Source: Erysipelotrichaceae bacterium (lineage in GTDB: Bacteria > Bacillota_I > Bacilli_A > Erysipelotrichales > Erysipelotrichaceae). Taken from it: 64,000 nt of DNA. This document shows positions 1 through 8,599 of this stretch, one piece after another (the stretch's first letter is position 1; each line of letters starts with the position of its first letter). The translations under genes and the position numbers were made by a program. The DNA lies in the NCBI GenBank assembly GCA_016280635.1, contig JAEEHC010000084.1, positions 1 through 64,000 of the forward strand, read 5' to 3'. The notes under the pieces are model-generated. The model had not been told where the DNA came from. It made no database searches and saw nothing but the letters and a program-made list of their open reading frames with translations.

Positions 1-45
1 CCTAAAGGCATCTTGAAATTGGGTTGTGTTTTGGTATAATAACAA

Positions 46-273
46 CGCTATTATCCGCAGCAGTTCCCCTTCTCTGTTATCAACGCTGATAACAAAATGA
101 TAACAGAAGGGGTGATAGGCTGGATAATATGGATATATCAAATAATCAAAGGAACTACGAATAGGACGAACAACATTTCCTAAACGAAATTAGTTAAGTT
201 CAGTCGAGTGGGAATAGGCCAAACCGATTAAAAAGAAAAAGCCCTCCTGTACAACAAAGTATGGGAGGGCTTT
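46..273 (+). ncRNA. candidate small non-coding RNA or leader RNA (tentative)
   Basis: TTGAAA (13-18), 16-nt spacer, TATAAT (35-40), then a strong inverted-repeat region (66-112), no ORF above about 28 codons, and a GC-rich hairpin at 241-270. Confidence 0.25.
230..273 (-). terminator. intrinsic terminator of the minus-strand redox operon
   Basis: GCCCTCC (241-247) pairs with GGAGGGC (264-270); read on the minus strand it is followed by TTTTTCTTTTT, just downstream of the PP2C stop at 306. Confidence 0.8.
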
Positions 274-305
274 ATCGTGATGAACAAACAATCGACGGGA
301 AGAGA

Positions 306-1475
306 TCAGAAATAACTGACCTTGACGGTTTTATCAAGCGTTCTTAAGATCTTGCATAGTTCATCAATGAGCTTCATTTTCAAAGAGATGGAAAGATCCT
401 TGTTGTGCTGGTGAGCCGGATTGACGGCGCAGCCGGAAAAGATGATGATGTCGCTGGAATCCTCAAAAAGCAGCGACGCCAGCCGGGAAGCTCCGTCAGT
501 CTTATAGTTCCAGTTGAAATAATCCTGGTTGCCGGCCGCAAAATCACGGCCGTATTCCAAGACCCGGTTAAGGGTGACCATTCCCTCGGTGACCAGATCA
601 ATGCCTTCAATGGTGGAAATTGGAGGTATGTCCGTCTCCATTTCGTTGGGAACAGCCTTTATTTCCCTGTTCAGGTAGCGGGCAACGATTGAAGCGGTCG
701 TTCCTCCGGAAACGATGTGCTTTCCCTTTTTGGAAAGGAAGAGGGAGACCATCCGGTCATCGTCTTCCGGCGCGGTCGAAGGACCTACCATCAGGGATAG
801 CTGCTGCCGCTCTCTGATCCGGATACAGGCAACCGTTACATCATCGGTCGGCTTTCCCTCATATAAGGCGTTGCAGCGGTCGATCAGCGTCGTTGCCAGC
901 ACTTTGGCGCAAAGCTGGTCGGTGATGGTCTCTTCCGCAAAATTCATGATCTGAGGCAGGGTCCAGCCGTAATTGAGGATCTCACCGGCTCCGGCATTGA
1001 TGACTCCGTCAGACATCATGAAGAAGCTGTCGCCAACCGTGGCTTCATATTCGGCTTTCTCGATCCGCTTGCCGTGGATCTCGCTGACCGTATAGTCGGG
1101 CAGGAAGGCTTTTCCTTCATGGACAATGAAGGGAGAGGGGTTATCGTAGTTGTAGATCGTGATCCAGCGGTTATCCTTTACGCTGATCAGTGAAAAGGTG
1201 GAATAGGCCACACCCCGGTCCTTGCATACCGGCAGGGTGGCAATGATGGTTCTGACGCACTGTTCAATGTCAATGTCGCTGCCGACCATCTTGGACATCA
1301 TGATCGAAGTGAGCGTTGACAGGATGTTCGCCTTGACGCCGCTGCCCAGACCGTCAGCCAGAACGATGACATAGGAGTCTTCGGACAGTTTTCTGACGGA
1401 GACATTATCCCCGCACAGCGTTTCGCCGACATGGTTCAGAGAAACATGGCCATAATCCGTATAAAGTTCATTCAT
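306..1475 (-). CDS. SpoIIE/PP2C-family serine phosphatase with C-terminal extension
   Basis: PP2C metal-binding motifs VLADGLGSG, MMSDGV, TDDVTV; 8-bp overlap with the upstream gene. Confidence 0.85.
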   Translation of the reverse strand: MNELYTDYGHVSLNHVGETLCGDNVSVRKLSEDSYVIVLADGLGSGVKANILSTLTSIMMSKMVGSDIDIEQCVRTIIATLPVCKDRGVAYSTFSLISVKDNRWITIYNYDNPSPFIVHEGKAFLPDYTVSEIHGKRIEKAEYEATVGDSFFMMSDGVINAGAGEILNYGWTLPQIMNFAEETITDQLCAKVLATTLIDRCNALYEGKPTDDVTVACIRIRERQQLSLMVGPSTAPEDDDRMVSLFLSKKGKHIVSGGTTASIVARYLNREIKAVPNEMETDIPPISTIEGIDLVTEGMVTLNRVLEYGRDFAAGNQDYFNWNYKTDGASRLASLLFEDSSDIIIFSGCAVNPAHQHNKDLSISLKMKLIDELCKILRTLDKTVKVSYF

Positions 1476-3141
1476 CGCTCTTCACCAGACTCTTCAGTTT
1501 TTCCAGCGCGACCTTGGTCTCGGCCGTCGTCTCACCAAGCAGGGAGGCGATCTCATGAACGGAACGCATGTTCTTTTCCAGCAGGGAGTCGGTGATCGAG
1601 ATCGTGTTCTTCACCAGATCCTGATGGTACTGCCGGTTCTTTTCCTCGCCGGTTATGTCCCGGTAAACGCAGACCAGCACCTTGAATCTCTGATCATAGG
1701 AGATCGTCTTGACGACATAGCGCTCATATTCCTTCAGGTACTCCCGCTTGGCAAAAATCTGCTTGCCGTCCAGGACATCATAGAAATCAGCAGGATCAAG
1801 GATTGAAGCGACATGCTGGTTGATCAGCAGATCGGCTGAGGGTATGCCGACCAGCCGGCACATGGTGTTGTTTATCAGGCCAATGTTGAGGTCCTCATCG
1901 AGAACGATCAGGCCATTGGGCGTATTGTTGACGATGTTATTGGCCAGAGACTGGGATTTCTCCATCAACAGCGGCAGACACATGTCAATGTTGGCGTAAC
2001 CCTTGAGGATGGCAATGGCCTTGTCGCGGCAGGTATCATAGCCGCAGCAGCCGCAGTTGAGCCGGTCAGTTTCGTTTTCCTTTCCCATCTTCTTCAGCAT
2101 TGCCGTTATTTCTTCCTCCGAAGGCTGGCGGTGCTGGATGGCAGGCCGGTCGTAGGCGGCCGTTATGTCCGCTGTATTGGTCAGGGCATATTCAAAGTCT
2201 TCAGAACCCGCGTAGCTGTTTACCAGCAGGCTGTTTCGGGCCTGCGAATTCCTTCTGGTCTTGGCGACCGGACCGTTGACGCAGCTGCCCTTGCAGGCGG
2301 ACATTTCGATGAAACAGTTATGGATCTTGCCGGCCTTGAGGTCTTCCAGAGCGGCGATGGCTTCCTCCATGCCGTCGACAACGAGGTAATCATGTCTGGT
2401 GCTGGTGCACGCCATCGTCCGAATGATACCGCCGCTGGTGGGGAACAGCCGGGCCTTGGATTTCTGCTGTCTGGTCTTTTTCTGAGTGGTCAGCATGGTG
2501 AGGTTTTCTTCCTTCAGCCACTGATCGAGTTCCTCAAAGGTCAAAACGGCATCGATGTACTGGCTGTGGTCGCCTTCGTCCTTTTTGGCGATGCAGGGAC
2601 CGATGAAGACCACCTTGGCATCTTCATGGCGCTTCTTGATGTTCAGACCATGTGCACACATCGGGGAGAGAACGTCGGCAAGATAGGGCCGGCATTCCGG
2701 ATAGTGCTTCATGATCAGGGTATTGATGCTGTGGCAGCAGGAAGAGATAAGAACATCCCTTCCCTCGTTGAGCAGCTGGTCATAGGCATTCTTGACGATC
2801 GTAGCTCCGATGGCGGTTTCCTCGACGTCATAGAAGCCCAGCTTCTTCAGCGTCTGCGACAGGCAGTCGATGTCGCTGTCTTCATAATAGGAAACGAAGC
2901 TGGGGGCGAGGGAGACGATCACCTTATCCCTTTCCAGCATCCTCTTAACGGTCAGCAGATCATTGCGGATGACCTTCAGCTTTGAGGGACAGACATTGTA
3001 ACAGGTGCCGCAGAGCACGCAGTCTTCCTGAATGATCGAAGCGCGGTTATTTTCAAATGAGATGGCCTTGATGGGGCAGCTGCGGATGCATTTGTAGCAG
3101 TTCTTGCAGTTGTCGGTCTTACTGGTCAGACATTTTTCCAT
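1468..3141 (-). CDS. [FeFe]-hydrogenase-like sensor protein (2x[4Fe-4S] ferredoxin domain, H-cluster-like domain, Fe-S domain, PAS)
   Basis: N-terminal CKNCYKCIRSCP and CVLCGTCYNVCP; H-cluster-like motifs SSCCHS, GPCIAKK, EMSACKGSCVNG; CGCCGYDTCRDKA Fe-S motif; PAS-like LIVLDEDLNIGLINNTMCRLVG. Confidence 0.85.
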   Translation of the reverse strand: MEKCLTSKTDNCKNCYKCIRSCPIKAISFENNRASIIQEDCVLCGTCYNVCPSKLKVIRNDLLTVKRMLERDKVIVSLAPSFVSYYEDSDIDCLSQTLKKLGFYDVEETAIGATIVKNAYDQLLNEGRDVLISSCCHSINTLIMKHYPECRPYLADVLSPMCAHGLNIKKRHEDAKVVFIGPCIAKKDEGDHSQYIDAVLTFEELDQWLKEENLTMLTTQKKTRQQKSKARLFPTSGGIIRTMACTSTRHDYLVVDGMEEAIAALEDLKAGKIHNCFIEMSACKGSCVNGPVAKTRRNSQARNSLLVNSYAGSEDFEYALTNTADITAAYDRPAIQHRQPSEEEITAMLKKMGKENETDRLNCGCCGYDTCRDKAIAILKGYANIDMCLPLLMEKSQSLANNIVNNTPNGLIVLDEDLNIGLINNTMCRLVGIPSADLLINQHVASILDPADFYDVLDGKQIFAKREYLKEYERYVVKTISYDQRFKVLVCVYRDITGEEKNRQYHQDLVKNTISITDSLLEKNMRSVHEIASLLGETTAETKVALEKLKSLVKSDE

Positions 3142-3162
3142 GTTCTTTATCCTTCCATAGAA

Positions 3163-3873
3163 TTAATTGGCTTTGCCAAGCAGCCTAAGCGTCTTTTCAG
3201 ACTTGCTTATCGTGATTGAGTCGGTGATGGTACCGATGTACTCGCCATCGGCGAAGATTCCGGCATCATCGTGGTTGACGGATACGGTGATCTGACGGTC
3301 GTCTCTGACGACCAGGGTGTGGATGTTCTTGGTATGCGAGCAGATCGGGGTGATCGCCAGCACTCCGGCATCATTGTCCAAAAGGGGGCCGGAGGCGGCC
3401 AGATTGTAAGCCGATGATCCGACCGGGGTTGTGATTATCAGTCCGTCGCAGCGGGTAGTATAACGGAAGTGGCCGTTTACGGACAGGCTCAGGTCGACGG
3501 TCTTGCCGAAACTGGTCTTACCGGCTGTGATGTCGTTGACGGCTATGTGCTCAATACCGCCCAGCTGACACTTCAGCAGGACCTTTTCACTCAGCTGGGC
3601 CGTGCTGACAGCTTCATCAAAATCGGCGATCTCTTCCTGCCGGAGCAGGCACAGATAACCAAGCCGGCCGCAGTTGATCCCGGCCAGCGGCTTATCGGCA
3701 GCGATGGCGTGCTGAGCGGCCTTCAGAAGGGTGCCGTCACCGCCCAGGGAGAGGATCAGATCACATTCAGAAAAGGAGCCGCAGATACTGTGGCCCCTTT
3801 CCTTCAGTCTATTACTGATGTTTTCCACATCCTGTTTTGCTGTGTAATCGCCGTAATAGAGATACAGTTTCAT
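3163..3873 (-). CDS. nadK: NAD kinase
   Basis: LGGDGTLLKA, NCGRLGYL and DGLIITTPVGSSAYNLAASGP motifs. Confidence 0.93.
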   Translation of the reverse strand: MKLYLYYGDYTAKQDVENISNRLKERGHSICGSFSECDLILSLGGDGTLLKAAQHAIAADKPLAGINCGRLGYLCLLRQEEIADFDEAVSTAQLSEKVLLKCQLGGIEHIAVNDITAGKTSFGKTVDLSLSVNGHFRYTTRCDGLIITTPVGSSAYNLAASGPLLDNDAGVLAITPICSHTKNIHTLVVRDDRQITVSVNHDDAGIFADGEYIGTITDSITISKSEKTLRLLGKAN

Positions 3874-5282
3874 TACTTGTTGCTTAAGAATTCGTCAATG
3901 GACTTGGCAGCCAGCTTGCCGGCACCCATGGCGCTGATGACGGTGGCAGCACCGGTTACGGCATCGCCGCCGGCATAAACGGCTTCACGGGAGGTCAGAC
4001 CGTCTTCATTGACGATGATGCCGCCGTGAGAGTTGACTTCCAGACCCTTGGTGGTGTTCTTGATCAGCGGGTTGGGTGAAGTACCGATGGACAAGATGAC
4101 GGTATCGACATCAAGCACGAACTCTGAACCCGGAACCTCGACCGGTCTTCTTCTGCCGGAAGCATCCGGTTCGCCAAGTTCCATTCTGATGCACTTGATA
4201 CCGGTGACAAAGCCGTTCTTCGGATCTCTGGGATCATCAGGGTTATTGTAGCCCAGGATCTCAACCGGATTGTTGAGCAGTCTGAAATCGATGCCCTCTT
4301 CCTGAGCGTGTTCGACTTCTTCCTTTCTGGCGGGAAGTTCTTCCATTGATCTTCTGTAAACGATGTAGACCTTTTCAGCGCCCAGACGCAGAGCCGTTCT
4401 GGCAGCGTCCATGGCGACGTTGCCGCCGCCGACGACCGCGACCTTGCCGCCCTTCATGATCGGGGTGACGGGGTCTTCACGATAGGCTTTCATCAGGTTG
4501 GATCTGGTCAGGAATTCGTTAGCGGAGTAGACGCCCTTGTAGGCTTCGCCTGGGATGTTCATGAACCGCGGTAAGCCGGCACCGGAACCGACGAAGACGG
4601 CTTCATAACCCATTTCAAACAGTTCGTCGATGGTCAGGGTCTTGCCGATGACGACGTTGGTATCGATGTCAACGCCGAGAGCCTTCAGGGTTTCAACTTC
4701 CTTGGCAACGATTCTCTTGGGAAGTCTGAATTCGGGAATGCCGTAAACCAGAACACCGCCGGCAGTGTGCAGAGCTTCATAGACCGCGACCTTGTAGCCC
4801 TTCTTGGCCAGGTCACCGGCGCAGGTCAGTCCGGACGGGCCGGAACCGACGATGGCAACCTTGTGGCCATTGGGAGTCGGAAGCTGCGGCTTGGCAGTGT
4901 TGTTTTCGTTGTGGTAGTCAGCGACGAATCTTTCCAGTCTGCCGATGCCAACCGGTTCAAACTTGATGCCCAGGGTGCACTTGGATTCGCACTGGGATTC
5001 CTGCGGGCAGACACGTCCGCATACAGCCGGCAGAGAGGAAGTCATGTTGATGATCTGATAAGCTTCTTCAAACTGGCCTTCCTTTACCTTGGCGATGAAT
5101 TCCGGAATATGGATGTTGACTGGGCAGCCCTTAACGCAGGGCTGGTTCTTGCAGTTGAGGCAGCGGCTGGCTTCGTTCATGGCGATCTCAGCCGTATAGC
5201 CTAAGGCAACTTCGTCAAAATTATGCGCTCTTACTTCCGGAGCCTGAGTAGGCATCGGGTTCTTATTGGGGATGATAGCCAT
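3873..5282 (-). CDS. nfnB: NADPH-dependent glutamate synthase-like / NfnB, large subunit of electron-bifurcating ferredoxin:NADP+ transhydrogenase
   Basis: CLNCKNQPCVKGCPVNIHIPEFI, two dinucleotide-binding motifs, adjacent to nfnA. The ORF track starts at 5309; MAIIPNK at 5282 overlaps the nfnA stop (TAATG). Confidence 0.88.
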   Translation of the reverse strand: MAIIPNKNPMPTQAPEVRAHNFDEVALGYTAEIAMNEASRCLNCKNQPCVKGCPVNIHIPEFIAKVKEGQFEEAYQIINMTSSLPAVCGRVCPQESQCESKCTLGIKFEPVGIGRLERFVADYHNENNTAKPQLPTPNGHKVAIVGSGPSGLTCAGDLAKKGYKVAVYEALHTAGGVLVYGIPEFRLPKRIVAKEVETLKALGVDIDTNVVIGKTLTIDELFEMGYEAVFVGSGAGLPRFMNIPGEAYKGVYSANEFLTRSNLMKAYREDPVTPIMKGGKVAVVGGGNVAMDAARTALRLGAEKVYIVYRRSMEELPARKEEVEHAQEEGIDFRLLNNPVEILGYNNPDDPRDPKNGFVTGIKCIRMELGEPDASGRRRPVEVPGSEFVLDVDTVILSIGTSPNPLIKNTTKGLEVNSHGGIIVNEDGLTSREAVYAGGDAVTGAATVISAMGAGKLAAKSIDEFLSNK

Positions 5283-6133
5283 TATTTTACCTCCTTGAAC
5301 AGGTTGCACGCTTCTTCATAGGCGTGTCTTTCAAAATCCATGTACATTCTGTTTCTGGACATGGCTTCGTCAAAGTCGACTTCATAGCCGTTGAAATCGG
5401 GGCCGTCGACGCAGGCAAACTTGGTTACTCTCTTACCGTCCTGATTCAGGGTGAGACGGCAGCCGCCGCACATGCCGGTACCATCGATCATGATCGGGTT
5501 CATGGATACGGTGACCGGAATGTTGAAAGGCTTGGCAGCGGCAACGACGAACTTCATCATGATCAGCGGTCCGATCGTGATGATCTCATCGAAGGTCTCG
5601 CCGTTTTCCAGCATTTCCTTCAGCGGAACGGTGACATTGCCATGTCTTCCGTATGATCCGTCATCGGTCATGACAAAGAGCTTGTCGGAGCAGGCCTTGA
5701 ACTCGTCCTCAAGAATGACGATGTCCTTGTTGCGGAAACCGATGATCGAGGTGACTTCGGCACCCAGACGGTGGAATTCCTGAGCAACCGGCATGGCAAT
5801 GGCGCAGCCGACACCGCCGCCGACGATGCAGACTTTCTTAACGCCTTCGGTATGGGTGGCAACGCCCAGCGGACCGACAAAGTCCTGCAGGTATTCACCT
5901 TCGGTCTTGTGATTGAGTTTTTCAGTGGTACCGCCGACAATCTGGAAGATGATCTTGACTGTTCCCTTTTCCGGATCGGTTCCGGCTACGGTCAGAGGGA
6001 TACGCTCGCCGTCTTCATCAACGCGTAAGATGATGAACTGACCCGGTTTGGCCTTTCTGGCAACCAGCGGGGCTTCGATCTCCATCTGAGTGACGGTAGC
6101 ATTCAATGGTTTTCTGCTGATGATTTTATACAT
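5282..6133 (-). CDS. nfnA: sulfide/dihydroorotate dehydrogenase-like FAD/NAD-binding protein, NfnA
   Basis: FAD/NAD reductase fold with GGGVGCAIAMPVAQ and C-terminal CGGCRLT; pairs with nfnB. Confidence 0.87.
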   Translation of the reverse strand: MYKIISRKPLNATVTQMEIEAPLVARKAKPGQFIILRVDEDGERIPLTVAGTDPEKGTVKIIFQIVGGTTEKLNHKTEGEYLQDFVGPLGVATHTEGVKKVCIVGGGVGCAIAMPVAQEFHRLGAEVTSIIGFRNKDIVILEDEFKACSDKLFVMTDDGSYGRHGNVTVPLKEMLENGETFDEIITIGPLIMMKFVVAAAKPFNIPVTVSMNPIMIDGTGMCGGCRLTLNQDGKRVTKFACVDGPDFNGYEVDFDEAMSRNRMYMDFERHAYEEACNLFKEVK

Positions 6134-6265
6134 GTAAAATCCGTCCTTTCTATATGCCCATTCTTAGGATCTTCCTTACTGAGAAAGGACAGATCAAGAA
6201 TACATAAATATAGTATCATCTTTTCCGGGCATTATAACACTAAATATAGATAAAGCAGATGTTTT

Positions 6266-6298
6266 TTGTTGACTGAATCGACAACTAATCTGTATTAT
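6266..6298 (+). promoter_or_regulatory. promoter with overlapping near-palindrome in the nfnA/SDR divergent region
   Basis: TTGACT (6269-6274), 18 nt, TATTAT (6293-6298); TTGTTGACTGAATCGACAA (6266-6284) is an imperfect palindrome. Confidence 0.45.
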
Positions 6299-6346
6299 AA
6301 ATAAGGAAAAAAACATACCGATGTGTATAAGAGCAAGGAGGAAAAT

Positions 6347-7132
6347 ATGTTCGATTATACAGGAAAAGTTGTTGCTGTTACGGGTGCTTCTTCAGGTTTG
6401 GGCAAGCAGATGGCTGAAGGTTATGCTCAGCAGGGCGCCAATCTGGTACTGATGGCCAGAAGAGTTGAAAGACTTGAAGCCAGTGCCAAGGAATGGAAGG
6501 AAAAATACGGAGTAGACGTTCTTCCGGTTGCCTGCGATGTTACCAATGCTGAATCCATCAAGGCCGCTACCGAAGCCATCAAGAATCACTTCGGTCATTG
6601 TGAAGTTATCGTCAACTGCGCCGGCGGCGAAAAGGGAACCGGCACACCGTTAGTTGATTACAAGAGAGAAGACTGGGACTTCACCATTAATCTGGACCTG
6701 ACCTCAATCTTCGCCGTTACTCAGGGCTTCGTCAACATGATGAAGGAAGCCATGGCAGCCGGCAAGCAGACTTACGGTCGTGTCATCAACATCGCTTCCA
6801 TCTACGGTCTGGTTGGCAACACTGCCATTCCGACAATCGCTTATCATACCACCAAGGGTGCCGTTGTTAACTTCACCAGAGGCGCTGCCGCTGAACTGGC
6901 TACTTCCGGCATCACTGTCAACACCATCTGCCCGGGTTACTTCTACACTGAACTGACCACCGAAACCCTGAATTCCGATTACTTCCAGGCTTTCGCCAAG
7001 CAGTCCGTTCCGATGCAGAGATACGGCCATGAAGGCGAACTGAATTCCGTCGCTGTCTTCTTAGGCGCTGAGGAATCCAGCTATGTCACCGGCCAGGCCA
7101 TTGCGGTCGACGGCGGCTACACTTGCGTATAA
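6347..7132 (+). CDS. SDR-family oxidoreductase (FabG-like)
   Basis: TGASSGLGKQMA, NCAGG, YHTTKGAVVNFTR (YxxxK). AAGGAGG upstream of ATG at 6347. Confidence 0.9.
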   Translation: MFDYTGKVVAVTGASSGLGKQMAEGYAQQGANLVLMARRVERLEASAKEWKEKYGVDVLPVACDVTNAESIKAATEAIKNHFGHCEVIVNCAGGEKGTGTPLVDYKREDWDFTINLDLTSIFAVTQGFVNMMKEAMAAGKQTYGRVINIASIYGLVGNTAIPTIAYHTTKGAVVNFTRGAAAELATSGITVNTICPGYFYTELTTETLNSDYFQAFAKQSVPMQRYGHEGELNSVAVFLGAEESSYVTGQAIAVDGGYTCV

Positions 7133-7161
7133 AAAGCGCATCATAACCGGTTACGGATCAT

Positions 7162-7187
7162 AAAAGGGCTGACAAAGCCCTTTTCTT
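7162..7187 (+). terminator. intrinsic terminator
   Basis: AAAAGGGCT (7162-7170) / AGCCCTTTT (7176-7184). Confidence 0.8.
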
Positions 7188-7240
7188 TGGCTAATTGGTA
7201 GTATAATTAAGAAAAATTGACAGAACAGTCTTAGCAAAGG

Positions 7241-8509
7241 ATGGATCATATGAGTGAATTCAGTAATGCTTCCCGCGCTGCCGGCAGCGGCATTGACCGG
7301 CTGAACGCCTTTACGGAAGAACTGCACGACTGGTCGGTAAGCGGCAGGAAGCCGGTTCTGGCCTCCCGGGAGCTGCGTTATGTCCTCGGGCAGCAGAAAC
7401 AGCGGCTTCAGAGCTTTGGCCTGCAAATGGAAAACGCAATCGACCATACCGGTGATGAGATCACCGGCCGGCTGGCAAGAAAGGGTCAGAGCATCAATGC
7501 CAGCGTGCTTTACCGGGAAGCTGTCCGGCGCACCAGCATAAAGAGCGGCGAGAAGACGGTCAAGACGGAAAAAGAGCCGATCACCTTCTATGCTACCCTG
7601 CTGGAAAAGCCCGGCTTCAGCGATTTTTCCTGTACCTGCCCCAACTGTGGCCACAGCGGTCTGGTTTCCGAGATGAGAGACGGCTGCCCGTATTGCGGTA
7701 CGGTATTTGAGATCGAGGATGTCTGGCCGGTCTTCTCCTCCTGGTACAGCGTACCGGGAATCGTGGAAAGAGCGAACCTGATGACAAAACTGAAGAAGAG
7801 CATGATGACGATATTCTTTGTTTCCTTCGCGGCGCTGTCCGTAATCTCCTGGTTTGTCAACAAGGACATTGATCCGGTATTCCGGGAGCTGGTGTCGCTG
7901 TTTACCGGCGCCGTTACCGCCGGCATGCTCACCTTTGTCAGCTACATGGCCTACAGTATCTTCCTCCTTGGCCGCGTTTTCAAGGAAGCCGGCCGGTCCC
8001 TGCCCCTGCTTAAGGGCGTGAAGACCGGAAACAAGGTCGAAAAATTCATGAAACAATATGAACCGGACTTCTCCTTCCCCTACTTCGAAGGCCGTCTCAT
8101 TTCCTTGCTCAGGGCTATCGCCTTTACCAATGACCGCCGTGACCTCAGCATCTATGAAGGCAATGAGGACCTTTCCTTCCTGGATAAGCTGATCGACATG
8201 CAGTACCGGGGAGCCCTGCAGCTGCTTTCGGCCAAGGCGGAAGACGGAGTTATCCGGATGAAACTGAAGGCTTTCATGGACAACCGTTATTACGACGGCA
8301 GAGTCAGTCACAGAGACGTAAACTATATCGTTGCCATTGAAAAGGACATCGAAGCGCACACTGATCCCGAATTCAGCCTCTGCAAGGTCAAATGCCGTAA
8401 CTGCGGCTCGAGTTTTGATGCCCTGCACATGAAGAAGTGCCCTTATTGCGCCACGCCTTACCGGCTCACTCACGATGACTGGATGATCACCTCGATCAGA
8501 AAAGCCTGA
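7241..8509 (+). CDS. membrane protein with zinc-ribbon motifs at both ends (possibly Tim44-like middle)
   Basis: CTCPNCGH...CPYCGT and CRNCGSS...CPYCATPY flank hydrophobic TM segments. Confidence 0.7.
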   Translation: MDHMSEFSNASRAAGSGIDRLNAFTEELHDWSVSGRKPVLASRELRYVLGQQKQRLQSFGLQMENAIDHTGDEITGRLARKGQSINASVLYREAVRRTSIKSGEKTVKTEKEPITFYATLLEKPGFSDFSCTCPNCGHSGLVSEMRDGCPYCGTVFEIEDVWPVFSSWYSVPGIVERANLMTKLKKSMMTIFFVSFAALSVISWFVNKDIDPVFRELVSLFTGAVTAGMLTFVSYMAYSIFLLGRVFKEAGRSLPLLKGVKTGNKVEKFMKQYEPDFSFPYFEGRLISLLRAIAFTNDRRDLSIYEGNEDLSFLDKLIDMQYRGALQLLSAKAEDGVIRMKLKAFMDNRYYDGRVSHRDVNYIVAIEKDIEAHTDPEFSLCKVKCRNCGSSFDALHMKKCPYCATPYRLTHDDWMITSIRKA

Positions 8510-8599
8510 GAACACCATCAGAAATGAGCATTTTGGTTGATTAAGCCGGTGCTCTGGTATAAACAGATAGATAAAGACAGGAAAAGGAAGGAGACCACT

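Noticed and set aside
2131-2985. 284-aa plus-strand ORF under the hydrogenase-like gene
   Set aside because: Shadow ORF; the minus-strand protein has clear Fe-S motifs.
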